The notes below the pieces were generated by a model. It was not told where the DNA came from, ran no database searches, and worked only from the letters and a program-made list of their open reading frames with translations. DNA of 64,000 nt from CAZFHA01 sp964518595 (GTDB lineage: Bacteria; Bacillota; Clostridia; Saccharofermentanales; Saccharofermentanaceae), in the NCBI GenBank assembly GCA_964518595.1, contig CAZFHA010000016.1:1-64000 (forward strand). Reading direction: 5' to 3'. Shown piece after piece: positions 25,150 through 33,682 of the stretch; within the stretch, counting starts at the first letter, position 1; every line of letters starts with the position of its first letter. A program made the translations under genes and the position numbers.

Positions 25150-26226
25150 TTACTTTTTACCTAAAATCTGATCTACCGTAGCCTGATCTAGAACCTTAAT
25201 TAAGGCGAGGGTCAAATCAATCATTGCCTTGACATCTTTAGGGCTACAGAAACCGTGATGAGTATGTACATAGCGTACCGGTACCCCCAAGGTAAGGGTT
25301 GGAATCGCCTTATCCGCCAGACTAATCTGCCGAGCATTAGTGCCTCCGCCCTGACGTACAGCTTCCTGAAAAGCAATACCCTGGGCTTTGGCCGTCTCAC
25401 AAGCCAACTGATTAAAAATTGGGTTGGCGATGTAGCCAGCATCCCGATAGCGGATCTGTACGCCCTTGTGCAAAGCCCCCTGGGCCATATCCGCAGCTAA
25501 AAAACTGTCATCAGCTGGGGTACCTTCCAGCACAATGGCCAGATCCGGCTTGATTTTCCGTGCCGACACCATGGCTCCCCGGGTGCCCACTTCTTCCTGA
25601 GCACTGACCACCCCGGCAACATCCACGCCCAACTCGCCCAGTGGTGCAAGAGACTTCATAACCTCTACTAATGCGTCGCAACCCACCCGGTTATCAAAAG
25701 CCTTGCCCAGACAAACATCGCTCTCTGGAATATACGAGAATTTTACTTCCGGCACAGCCGGATCTCCCAAAGAAATAGCAAAAGCTTCAGTAACTTCTTG
25801 GCGGCTACTGGCTCCCACATCTACCTGCAGCATATCACCATCCGTACCGCTTTTTTCTGAGCCGGATAAAAAGTGCACTGGTTTTGACACCACTATACCA
25901 CGGTGCAACTTCCCCTGTTTGTTTCGAATCAGTAGGCTATGAGCGGAAAAACTTCCTGGGGCAATTCCTCCCAAAGGCACTAGGTTTATTTGACCATTAG
26001 CCAAGATAGACTGCACCATAAATCCAACTTCATCACTATGAGCATCTAAAAGCAAAAGTGGTTTTTTCTTATCTTGGGAACGCTTTTCAATGTACAAGTT
26101 ATGCATGGCGTCGGTAGAGTAACTATGTCCGGCTAAGTTCTCTGCCAGAAGAGAGACCACGGCCTCCTCAAAACCACTGGGTCCAAAGGCCTCTGACAGA
26201 ACCTGTAACAGCTGTATATTTTCCAT
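25150..26226 (-). CDS. M42-family metallo-aminopeptidase
   Basis: A 358-residue dinuclear-metal peptidase of family M42 (glutamyl aminopeptidase/tetrahedral aminopeptidase type). Ligand regions in order: LLDAHSDEVGF (His/Asp), KAFDNRVGCDAL (bridging Asp), SAQEEVGTRGA (catalytic Glu and ligand Glu), VLEGTPADD (Asp) and VRYVHTHHGF (His). It is a cytoplasmic oligopeptide-trimming enzyme. It is divergent from the YgiQ gene. Confidence 0.93.
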   Translation of the reverse strand: MENIQLLQVLSEAFGPSGFEEAVVSLLAENLAGHSYSTDAMHNLYIEKRSQDKKKPLLLLDAHSDEVGFMVQSILANGQINLVPLGGIAPGSFSAHSLLIRNKQGKLHRGIVVSKPVHFLSGSEKSGTDGDMLQVDVGASSRQEVTEAFAISLGDPAVPEVKFSYIPESDVCLGKAFDNRVGCDALVEVMKSLAPLGELGVDVAGVVSAQEEVGTRGAMVSARKIKPDLAIVLEGTPADDSFLAADMAQGALHKGVQIRYRDAGYIANPIFNQLACETAKAQGIAFQEAVRQGGGTNARQISLADKAIPTLTLGVPVRYVHTHHGFCSPKDVKAMIDLTLALIKVLDQATVDQILGKK

Positions 26227-26414
26227 GACAAACCCTCCCTAATTAATTATATTATCAGTAACCCTCAGTATAGACAAAAGCCTGTGGAGCGTAAAGACTT
26301 CACCGCCAACAAAATACATCCTTTTCTTAGCCCTCTATTATGTAAGAATATTATTGCGCCAATGTCATAAAGGAGCAAGTTTATCTGCCTCAAACCTAAA
26401 GTCAAGGGAAATAT

Positions 26415-26443
26415 TTGCCATTCCCTCTCTAAACAGCGATAAT
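26415..26443 (+). promoter_or_regulatory. Promoter of the YgiQ-family gene
   Basis: TTGCCA (26415-26420), 17-bp spacer, GATAAT (26438-26443), 27 bp upstream of the ATG at 26470. Confidence 0.55.
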
Positions 26444-26469
26444 AAAAACACTAAGAAAGGCAGGATACC

Positions 26470-28371
26470 ATGAATAAACAGTTTTTACCGGTAAATCAAG
26501 CAGAAATGAAAGAGTTAGGTTTCTCACAGGCGGACTTTGTGCTGATCAGTGGTGATGCCTACGTGGATCACCCCAGCTTTGGTGCAGCATTAATCGGCCG
26601 TTATCTGGAATCCTTTGGTTACCGCATTGCCCTCCTGCCTCAACCCGACTGGAAAAATCCTGACTCCCTCCGCCTTTGTGGCCGCCCCTTATTAGGCTTT
26701 CTTGTTACTGGCGGCAATATGGACTCCATGGTAAATCATTACACCGTAGCCAAAAAACGTCGTAACCAAGATGCCTTTACCCCAGGAGGCAAGATTGGCA
26801 AACGCCCGGATGATGCGGTGATCGTTTACAGTCAATTGATTCGCCAAGTTTATGGAGATATTCCCATCATTATCGGTGGGGTAGAGGCTAGTCTGCGCCG
26901 CTTGGCATATTATGATTATTGGAAAAACCGTCTCCGACCTTCTATTCTCTGGGAGAGTCAGGCCGATATACTGGTCTATGGCATGGGCGAACGTGCTATC
27001 TTAGAAGTAGCTGAATACCTTAAAAGCGGTATCCCCGTGAGTCAAATTAAATTTGTTAAAGGTACAGCCTTCTTAACTTCGGATCTTAGCCCCTTTACGC
27101 CCTATCAGAAGCTCCTGTCTTATGAAAATGCCCTGAAAGATAAGCGTGGCTGGGCGCAGAGCTTTTATCTGCAATACCAAAATAGTGAAGCTCCCTCGGC
27201 TAAAACTCTTGCAGAGCCCATCGAAGATCAATATGTAGTCCAAAATCTGCCCCAGCCGGTACTGACCCAAGCAGAGTTGGATCATCTCTATGACCTGCCC
27301 TTTACTTATGAAAGTTACGACGAAAAGCATGCTCTGGGCAAAGTCTCAGCCTTAGACGAGGTCAAATTCAGTATTGCTGTGAACCGTGGTTGCAATGGGG
27401 GTTGTCATTTTTGCGCCATTACCTTTCATCAAGGTAAACAAGTCTCCATGCGCTCCCAAGCTTCCGTCTTAACAGAGGCGCAAAAAATGACGGAATTGTC
27501 TGGCTTCAAGGGCTATATTCACGACGTAGGAGGCCCCACCGCTAATTTTAATGACCAGATGTGCAAAAAATTAAACGAAAAGGGCAGTTGCCATCATCGG
27601 GAATGCTTTACCCCTGAGCTCTGTCCCAACCTTAAGGTAGATCACAGCAAGTATTTTGAAATCCTTCGAGCCTTAAGAAAGCTGCCTCGGGTTAAGAAGG
27701 TCTTTATCCGCTCCGGTATTCGTTACGACTATCTGCTCCGGGATAAAAATCCTCAATTTTTAGAGGAACTGGTAAAATACCATGTTTCCGGCACCCTACG
27801 TCTGGCTCCGGAACATTCGGTTTCTTCCGTTCTAAAGACTATGAACAAGCCTGATATTAGTTGTTATCAGGCCTTTAGCCAGAAATTTTATGCGGCTGCT
27901 AAAAAAGCAGACATGACCGAATACATCGCCCCTTACTTTATCTCCTCCCATCCAGGTAGCAGCTTGAAAGAGGCTTTAGAACTGGCGCTGTTTCTTAAAA
28001 AGATTAATTTTCGACCTACGGATGTGCAGGATTTCTATCCCACTCCCGGCACCATGTCAACGGCTATGTTTTATTCTGGTTTTCATCCTAAAACTGGGGA
28101 GCGGGTGTTTGTAGAGCGGAGTGATCACCGTAAGGCCATGCAGCGCGCCCTCCTGCAGGTTCACCTTCCCCAAAATTACGATCTGGTCTATAGTGCTTTG
28201 AAAGAGCTGAATCGATTAGATTTAATTGATCACGGCAGCCAAGCCCTGATACATCCGCGTAAAAAGTCCACAGAGGGTAAGGCTAAGACCATTACCTCCG
28301 GCAAAAAAGTCTCCCCACTACAGAAATCCTTCAACAATACTAGGAAGACCGGAAAGAATAAGAAGCGTTAG
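26470..28371 (+). CDS. YgiQ-family radical SAM protein
   Basis: A 633-residue radical SAM protein. An N-terminal B12-binding-like/UPF0313 domain (about 1-290) includes GDAYVDHPSFG. The radical SAM cysteines are in NRGCNGGCHFCAIT (CxxxCxxC), at about residue 312. RLAPEHSVSSVLKTM and the C-terminal DVQDFYPTPGTMSTAMF are family signatures. The Lys/Arg-rich tail is typical. The substrate is unknown despite wide distribution. It is transcribed alone, with a hairpin at its 3' end. Confidence 0.95.
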   Translation: MNKQFLPVNQAEMKELGFSQADFVLISGDAYVDHPSFGAALIGRYLESFGYRIALLPQPDWKNPDSLRLCGRPLLGFLVTGGNMDSMVNHYTVAKKRRNQDAFTPGGKIGKRPDDAVIVYSQLIRQVYGDIPIIIGGVEASLRRLAYYDYWKNRLRPSILWESQADILVYGMGERAILEVAEYLKSGIPVSQIKFVKGTAFLTSDLSPFTPYQKLLSYENALKDKRGWAQSFYLQYQNSEAPSAKTLAEPIEDQYVVQNLPQPVLTQAELDHLYDLPFTYESYDEKHALGKVSALDEVKFSIAVNRGCNGGCHFCAITFHQGKQVSMRSQASVLTEAQKMTELSGFKGYIHDVGGPTANFNDQMCKKLNEKGSCHHRECFTPELCPNLKVDHSKYFEILRALRKLPRVKKVFIRSGIRYDYLLRDKNPQFLEELVKYHVSGTLRLAPEHSVSSVLKTMNKPDISCYQAFSQKFYAAAKKADMTEYIAPYFISSHPGSSLKEALELALFLKKINFRPTDVQDFYPTPGTMSTAMFYSGFHPKTGERVFVERSDHRKAMQRALLQVHLPQNYDLVYSALKELNRLDLIDHGSQALIHPRKKSTEGKAKTITSGKKVSPLQKSFNNTRKTGKNKKR

Positions 28372-28381
28372 AAGCGTGAAG

Positions 28382-28409
28382 GCTACCGACTTGAAATTTA
28401 GTCGGTAGC
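28382..28409. terminator. Hairpin between convergent genes
   Basis: GCTACCGAC (28382-28390) pairs with GTCGGTAGC (28401-28409), 10-nt loop, between the convergent YgiQ and CobW genes. No T-run is adjacent. Confidence 0.5.
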
Positions 28410-28456
28410 TAGTCTCCCATTAGGTTTCCATATCTCAATAATTATCTCCACCCAGC

Positions 28457-29386
28457 CTAGCCTTGAACCGAAAAGGCTCCGGGAAGGTGCTTTTCAGCTG
28501 CCCCTAGTAGTGGTGACAAGGCCGAAATCCCTACCCCCGAGATGAAAACCAGACTGGTCTTATCCTCAGACAGTTGTACTAGCTGCTGTTTCAGCTGCAA
28601 ATCGCCTTGAACCGTATCTAGTATATAGAGTTGATCTTGCCAGCGGAAGCACCCTTTCATACGAATAAAATAGTCCATCATTTCTTCTACTAAGCCTTTT
28701 ACTGCTTCAGGCGAAACAGGTTTATTCAGTTCTAATACCGCCACATAGGGACGATTATCTTCCCGATTCGTGGAGGCCGTACTTTCTGGTGAAGCCGCCT
28801 CCAAGAGTAGCTGATTTAGATCTACTTTTCCCTGAACACAGGGATACACTTTGACCCCCGGATGCAAGTCTTCAATGGCGGTCAAGATATCCTGCTGTTT
28901 TTCTTCTGGGATCAAGTCCGTTTTATTTAGTAACACTACTTGGCTATAGCAAATCTGCCGATCTACACTAACCATCTTGCTGCGGGCAGCTTCAAAATAA
29001 AGACCATCTACCAGACAAATTGAGCCACGGTATTGGAAAGGTGTCGTAATTTGCCGACGAATTAACTCCACAATAGCACCCATGGCTGAGGGGTCAGCCA
29101 AACCCGAACTTTCGATTAAGATCAGCGGCCGTTCCTGCTGAATTAAGCTTTCTAGGGCACTGATAAAATTGTCCTTTAGGCAGCTGCAGAAAATCGATCC
29201 ATTATTTAATTCAACCACCTCTCGACCTTGCTCAGAGAGGCGCTGTCCATCAATACTGACTTTGCCGAATTCATTCACCAGCACCCCCGTACCTGGGGGT
29301 GCTGTCTCCAGAACATGCTGCAGAAAGGAGGTTTTTCCGGCACCTAAAAAACCGGTTATAAGAAAGACTTCTGTTACTGCCGTCAT
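28457..29386 (-). CDS. CobW/COG0523-family GTP-binding protein
   Basis: A 309-residue G3E GTPase. The Walker A sequence is TGFLGAGKTSF. The metal-chaperone motif region reads NNGSIFCSC (CxC here rather than the usual CxCC). The specificity loop NKTD sits in VLLNKTDLI. A CobW C-terminal domain follows (about 215-300). The start at 29386 is one base after the stop codon of the RACo-type gene, so the two are an operon. Given this partnership, a role in handling metals or cofactors for the corrinoid methyltransferase system is likely. Confidence 0.88.
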   Translation of the reverse strand: MTAVTEVFLITGFLGAGKTSFLQHVLETAPPGTGVLVNEFGKVSIDGQRLSEQGREVVELNNGSIFCSCLKDNFISALESLIQQERPLILIESSGLADPSAMGAIVELIRRQITTPFQYRGSICLVDGLYFEAARSKMVSVDRQICYSQVVLLNKTDLIPEEKQQDILTAIEDLHPGVKVYPCVQGKVDLNQLLLEAASPESTASTNREDNRPYVAVLELNKPVSPEAVKGLVEEMMDYFIRMKGCFRWQDQLYILDTVQGDLQLKQQLVQLSEDKTSLVFISGVGISALSPLLGAAEKHLPGAFSVQG

Positions 29387-29387
29387 A

Positions 29388-31823
29388 TTACGCCTCTTCT
29401 TCAAACATCATTTTTTCAATGTACAAGTCATTAAAGCGAGGATCTGTAGATAATTCAACATACTCACAGCGCTCTTTAATCTTGGCTAAAGTAGCCTCAG
29501 GCTCAGCCTCCAAAAGACAACGAACTGCTCCGCTTAGAGAGCTATTCCCCACCACTTGAGTCTTATCTTTAATTCCTTTAGGTAGTAGCCCTAGACGGAT
29601 AGCATGATTAATATCCAAGTAATGCCCAAAGCCTCCGGCCAAAAAGACTCGATCCAGCGCCTCTACCTTACAGTCACATTCCAGAAGTAGTACTTCAATT
29701 CCTGCAGCAATCGCTGCCTTAGCCAACTGCAATTCCCGAATGTCCTTTTGGGTCAAGGTTAATTGCCCCTGATCATCGGCAAAAACAATCAATTCCTCTT
29801 CATCGGTAATCAGTCCGGTGTCCTCAATGAGTTCCTGTTCCAAAGCCACTGCAGCCAAGTCAATCAAGCCGGACCCACAAATTCCTTCTGGACGTCCACC
29901 GCCAATCACCGTTAAGTCGAAGGTATTCTCCCCCCATTTACCACGGCTAACAGCTCCCTTTAGGCTGCCCATACCGCAGGAAATATTAGCACCCTCAAAA
30001 GCTGGCCCGGCAGCAGTAGCTACAAAGACCATCCGATCCTTAGCCTTTAATGCCAGTTCACCATTAGTACCAATGTCAATAAACAGTGTGTTCCCCGGCA
30101 GGGTGGGGATATCCGTACCAAAGATACCTGCCACAATATCCGCACCGATATACGCCGATAGACCAGGTAAAATCACTACCGGACAATCCGGTTGTTCCCC
30201 TGCACCGAAATACTCCTGAGCTCCGATGCCAAACAGCTCGCTAAAACTAAGGCTAAAGGCCTCCAGGCTGGTGGTAAGAAAGGGGCTGATAGCTAGAGAT
30301 TTAGGAGGAATATCTAGCAGCAAATACTGCATCGTAGTATTCCCGGCAATAGTTATTTCCGCCAAAGCATTGCCCTTGCCCTTCACTTGACCTAAAAGTT
30401 TTTGGGAGAGGCTAAGTAGCGTTTTTTTGATCAAATCCTGTAATGAATGATTGGGATGGTCATTGACATATTGTATTCGGCTAATTACATCTGCGCCATA
30501 GGCTTTTTGTGGATTTAAAGCCTTTTCTACCCCCAGAACTTCACCTTCAGGCAGACTACAGAGCACTGCCGCAACGGTAGTTGTACCAATATCAATCGCA
30601 ATACCATAGTAGGGCTCCTGACTTTGAGCGGCAGCCACTACCACCTTATTATCCTTTACCAAAAGCCAGAATGGACTTTCAAGATCTAACCCTGCCAATT
30701 GGCGGACGGCCTTTCGTTTGTACTGATAATCCGCCAGGAGGCTCTGGTTAATCAGTTGAATAGCACTGTCATTGCTGTGAGGTGCCTTATGAATTGGCTG
30801 TCCTTCTACCCACTGGTATTTCGGTGTTACGATAGGAGGAAAATCAAAATCCGACAAAATTTCCGTGGATTTACTGCTAGGTAGCACCGGCACAACAGTC
30901 ATGTCGACATCAACTTGATGGAAGCAGGCTAAGATGATGCCTTGCTCCTGCTCTTCTTGAGAAAGAAGCTTTTTCTCCTTATCAGTATATTCAATAGCGG
31001 GGGGATAGATTTGGCGCACTTTGCACTTACCACAGGAATGATTCCCGGCACAATCGGCCTGCACATAAACTTGGTGTTCTTGCAAAGCCGATAGAAGGTT
31101 ACTTCCTACCGGTACCCGTACGAATAAATCATCTTTGCCTTTCTGCTGAACTGTCAGGTAGGCCTTGCGGTGGGGACAGTTCTCCGCCGAGCAGGAGGAA
31201 CAGTCATGGTCAATTAAGGTAAAAGGCAATGTTTTACCAGCACCATAATAATAAGCTAAAGATTTCTTAGGGTTCAACATGTAACCGGAAGTCAGTTCTA
31301 CTGCTACCTGCGCTTGGCTCTTAACCGCATCCAAAATCCATTGGCCGGCCATCACTGAACTACTATTGCCCGGTTCCTGCCGAGGAGATAGGGTAAGTCC
31401 CTGATCTTGGGCTTGAGCAGCAATGGAAGCATAGAGCTGCTGGCTGCCTTGGAATAGTATCACATCTGCCATAGCATTGAGTAGAACACCCCCCATATAG
31501 TCACCCTCAGCAAAATACTCATCCATCGCAGCGACAATCTCTGACCCGAGGGTTACTAAGCAGCAAAAGAGCTTTTCATAACGGGAATCAATCTGTCTCA
31601 TAGTATCAGCCAATTCCGAATTATCCTCTACCTTCAAGATTTCCTTGGGCTCAAAAATAGAACGCTCTACCCACCATCCCTTAGGCTGTAAAATGGCCTG
31701 ATGCTTTTCCCAGAGCTGGTCAAATAACTCACTATACTCTTCATAATGAAGGGCATCTTCATAACATTGAATTGTGTCCAGAGTAACTTTTTTGGAACAC
31801 TCTGGTGTAATTTTTATTTCCAT
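29388..31823 (-). CDS. Corrinoid-activating ASKHA protein (RACo type) fused to a MetH-activation-like domain
   Basis: An 811-residue protein in three parts. Residues 1-230 resemble the activation-domain-like module of B12-dependent methionine synthase and end in CSSCSAENCPHRK, an extra Cys cluster. Residues 235-320 are a plant-type [2Fe-2S] ferredoxin domain, with CAGNHSCGKC and a fourth Cys in ILACFH. From about 405 comes the ASKHA ATPase core (AIDIGTTTVAAVL, FIDIGTNGELAL, LAGGFGHYLD). RACo proteins use ATP to reduce inactive Co(II)-corrinoid to Co(I), so this serves the corrinoid protein and methyltransferase encoded just upstream. It lies immediately before cobW. RACo proteins are usually about 630 residues; the extra N-terminus explains the size. 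Confidence 0.9.
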   Translation of the reverse strand: MEIKITPECSKKVTLDTIQCYEDALHYEEYSELFDQLWEKHQAILQPKGWWVERSIFEPKEILKVEDNSELADTMRQIDSRYEKLFCCLVTLGSEIVAAMDEYFAEGDYMGGVLLNAMADVILFQGSQQLYASIAAQAQDQGLTLSPRQEPGNSSSVMAGQWILDAVKSQAQVAVELTSGYMLNPKKSLAYYYGAGKTLPFTLIDHDCSSCSAENCPHRKAYLTVQQKGKDDLFVRVPVGSNLLSALQEHQVYVQADCAGNHSCGKCKVRQIYPPAIEYTDKEKKLLSQEEQEQGIILACFHQVDVDMTVVPVLPSSKSTEILSDFDFPPIVTPKYQWVEGQPIHKAPHSNDSAIQLINQSLLADYQYKRKAVRQLAGLDLESPFWLLVKDNKVVVAAAQSQEPYYGIAIDIGTTTVAAVLCSLPEGEVLGVEKALNPQKAYGADVISRIQYVNDHPNHSLQDLIKKTLLSLSQKLLGQVKGKGNALAEITIAGNTTMQYLLLDIPPKSLAISPFLTTSLEAFSLSFSELFGIGAQEYFGAGEQPDCPVVILPGLSAYIGADIVAGIFGTDIPTLPGNTLFIDIGTNGELALKAKDRMVFVATAAGPAFEGANISCGMGSLKGAVSRGKWGENTFDLTVIGGGRPEGICGSGLIDLAAVALEQELIEDTGLITDEEELIVFADDQGQLTLTQKDIRELQLAKAAIAAGIEVLLLECDCKVEALDRVFLAGGFGHYLDINHAIRLGLLPKGIKDKTQVVGNSSLSGAVRCLLEAEPEATLAKIKERCEYVELSTDPRFNDLYIEKMMFEEEA

Positions 31824-31942
31824 AATTATAACCGTCCTTTACTCATATTGCGGTCTATTTATAAAAATACCTGGGCATCGGCAGAACCCGAAAAAGCGTG
31901 TATTCTTATCAGTAGTAACCTATCCCTTTTGGAAAAAGCAAA

Positions 31943-31973
31943 GGGATGGTTTATACCAAAGTAAAACCATCCC
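31943..31973 (-). terminator. Terminator after the UroD-thioredoxin gene (second hairpin)
   Basis: GGGATGGTTT (31943-31952) pairs with AAACCATCCC (31964-31973), 11-nt loop. On the minus strand it is followed by TTTGCTTTTT, so it probably reduces read-through from the methyltransferase gene into the RACo gene. Confidence 0.75.
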
Positions 31974-31992
31974 CGTAAAAGCTCTTGGGGAA

Positions 31993-32020
31993 GAAGGAAT
32001 TGTAGCTGCTACATTCCTTC
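31993..32020 (-). terminator. First hairpin after the UroD-thioredoxin gene
   Basis: GAAGGAAT (31993-32000) pairs with ATTCCTTC (32013-32020) and an inner GTAGC/GCTAC extends the stem almost to its apex. It lies 43 bp beyond the stop codon, with no T-run of its own, 20 bp ahead of the second hairpin. Confidence 0.55.
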
Positions 32021-32062
32021 TGTTTCACCAAAAACCATTATACTGCATCCTAAGCCTTAGGA

Positions 32063-33415
32063 TTAGAGCACTGACTCAATTACTTGTACAAATTCTTCTT
32101 TGGAGGGAATCAGCGAAGACCACTTTAGCTCTCCATTCACATAGATACAAGGCAAGTTAGTTACACCCATCTTTTTGCAGCGGGCAATGTTCTCTTTTTC
32201 GGTATATTTATACTCAACAGTATCAATTTTATCACCAAAATGACTCTTGATTTCATTTACGGCTCCCATCATATAGGTACAAGCAGCACAAGTGGCTGAA
32301 TCTAAGGTAAATACTTCTACAAAGGGGCGATCGAGAGCTTGATAGTCTGGTAGCTCTACCACAATATCTTCCGTCTTGGCTTCGTAATTTTCCAGCATTT
32401 TTCTCACGCTATCTGTCTCCGCAATCGCCTGCTGAATACCAATGGTATTTTCAAAAGGCACAGCGTAAGGCATATCACAACCAGGTGCAATGATTAGATT
32501 ATTGTGGCTAATCTGATCCAAAAGATTGACCACATAGAGCATATTATCTTGTTGCGTGCCATGGAGCATCAAGGTAGTTAGAGGAATATTACCGCCAATG
32601 GTAACAGAAAAACTATCAGTAATCTTCTTGGCCTCGATAATGTTAACATTTTCGTCGATAGAGATTGAATCTGGGCCAGTTTTACACATAACTTCAATCT
32701 GACGAGTAGCATTTCCACAGACAAAGAAAGAAGATTTCTTACCCTTACTGCGAATGTAGTCAAATAGAGTCTTGAAAGAGTCGTGGCACAAAGCGGTAAA
32801 ATGTTCTGGTGAAATCTGAGATACCAGAGGATCAACTACGGCAATAACATCCATACCTGCCTCTATGTACATATCAATCATGCTGATAGAGACTTCGGTG
32901 GTGAAGGCCATCAGTTCTTTAACATAATCTTCTTCCAGAATCATATCCATGAAGAGTTCATTGCCACGCAGGTGAGATGCCAAGGTAAAAGGTCCACAAA
33001 TCAAGCCATAAAGAGCTGTGCTATCGCCTACAGCAGCTTTCATCTTGGTCATAACTTCTAGTATCATGGGCAAACGCCCGTCTGTCTTTTTGGGAATAAG
33101 GCAGCGACAAGGCACCTCGGCTTCTTCCGCACAGGGGTGAGTTTTCACCGATGGAGGAGCTTCTTTAGCCCAGACCAACTCACAACCAAGGATTTCTGCC
33201 TCTACCTGCAGATCAAAAACCACCGGCATCCCATCTGGTTGATAAAGTTTATGCACTTCCATTAGAGCACTGAATAATTTGTCTTTATCCTTGAGAACTT
33301 CTTCCGCACTGTAGCCCTTTAAAGCACCGGCATGAACACCGGCAAAGGGTACCCAAGGCAATCTATCCGTTGGCTTATGCTCCATAGCCGCCAAGATTCT
33401 TTCTTTTCCTGTCAT
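32063..33415 (-). CDS. UroD/MtaA-family methyltransferase fused to a thioredoxin-like domain
   Basis: A 450-residue fusion. Residues 1-350 are a UroD-fold, MtaA/CmuA-type corrinoid methyltransferase: MTGKERILAAMEHKPTDRLPW, LYGLICGPFTLASHL and AVVDPLVSQISPEHF. The family zinc motif H-x-C appears here as FVCGN with Phe in place of His; a second Cys is present in APGCDMPYAVP. From about 370 a thioredoxin/glutaredoxin-like fold follows, with CAAC at its start and a cis-Pro-type NLPCIYVNG. The gene follows that of a corrinoid protein and precedes the RACo activator. Methyl transfer to or from the corrinoid protein is likely; donor and acceptor are unknown. Confidence 0.87.
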   Translation of the reverse strand: MTGKERILAAMEHKPTDRLPWVPFAGVHAGALKGYSAEEVLKDKDKLFSALMEVHKLYQPDGMPVVFDLQVEAEILGCELVWAKEAPPSVKTHPCAEEAEVPCRCLIPKKTDGRLPMILEVMTKMKAAVGDSTALYGLICGPFTLASHLRGNELFMDMILEEDYVKELMAFTTEVSISMIDMYIEAGMDVIAVVDPLVSQISPEHFTALCHDSFKTLFDYIRSKGKKSSFFVCGNATRQIEVMCKTGPDSISIDENVNIIEAKKITDSFSVTIGGNIPLTTLMLHGTQQDNMLYVVNLLDQISHNNLIIAPGCDMPYAVPFENTIGIQQAIAETDSVRKMLENYEAKTEDIVVELPDYQALDRPFVEVFTLDSATCAACTYMMGAVNEIKSHFGDKIDTVEYKYTEKENIARCKKMGVTNLPCIYVNGELKWSSLIPSKEEFVQVIESVL

Positions 33416-33465
33416 ATTAAAATCCTCCTCGTATGTGACTATAAATTAATTTTCTGTACTTCTGT

Positions 33466-33498
33466 ATTTCAATCCACGACTCCCGTGAGGAATTCGAC
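33466..33498 (-). CRISPR. Solitary type I-C-like CRISPR repeat
   Basis: On the minus strand the 33-nt stretch runs from GTCGAATTCC through TCACGGGAGT to CGTGGATTGAAAT. Type I-C repeats typically start GTCGC, carry a short GC stem around TTCAC or similar, and end GTGGATTGAAAT/C. No second repeat is found at a repeat-plus-spacer distance on either side, and no cas genes are in the window. It lies in the leader of the methyltransferase gene, 51 bp before the ATG. Confidence 0.55.
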
Positions 33499-33613
33499 GC
33501 TCTGCCTGTAGGTTATACAAGCTAACATGTTTTTATCCTCTAAACCATTGGATAAATCTTGCACAAATCAAATTACTATTACTGTTAACTTACTCAAAAA
33601 GGGTACAGAAGAC

Positions 33614-33640
33614 TATGGAGGATCTAAGAGATCCTCCATA
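33614..33640 (-). terminator. Hairpin downstream of the corrinoid protein gene
   Basis: An 11-bp perfect stem TATGGAGGATC (33614-33624) / GATCCTCCATA (33630-33640) with a 5-nt loop, 43 bp beyond the corrinoid protein stop. The nearest T-run on the minus strand is about 13 nt further on, so attenuation rather than full termination is plausible. Confidence 0.6.
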
Positions 33641-33682
33641 CCTTATATCATCACTAAAATAAAACCTTTGAAAAAACAGAAA

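Noticed and set aside
33420..33600. Possible CRISPR array around the solitary repeat.
   Set aside because: Looking one repeat-plus-spacer length to both sides shows no second repeat, so only a single repeat-like unit can be reported.
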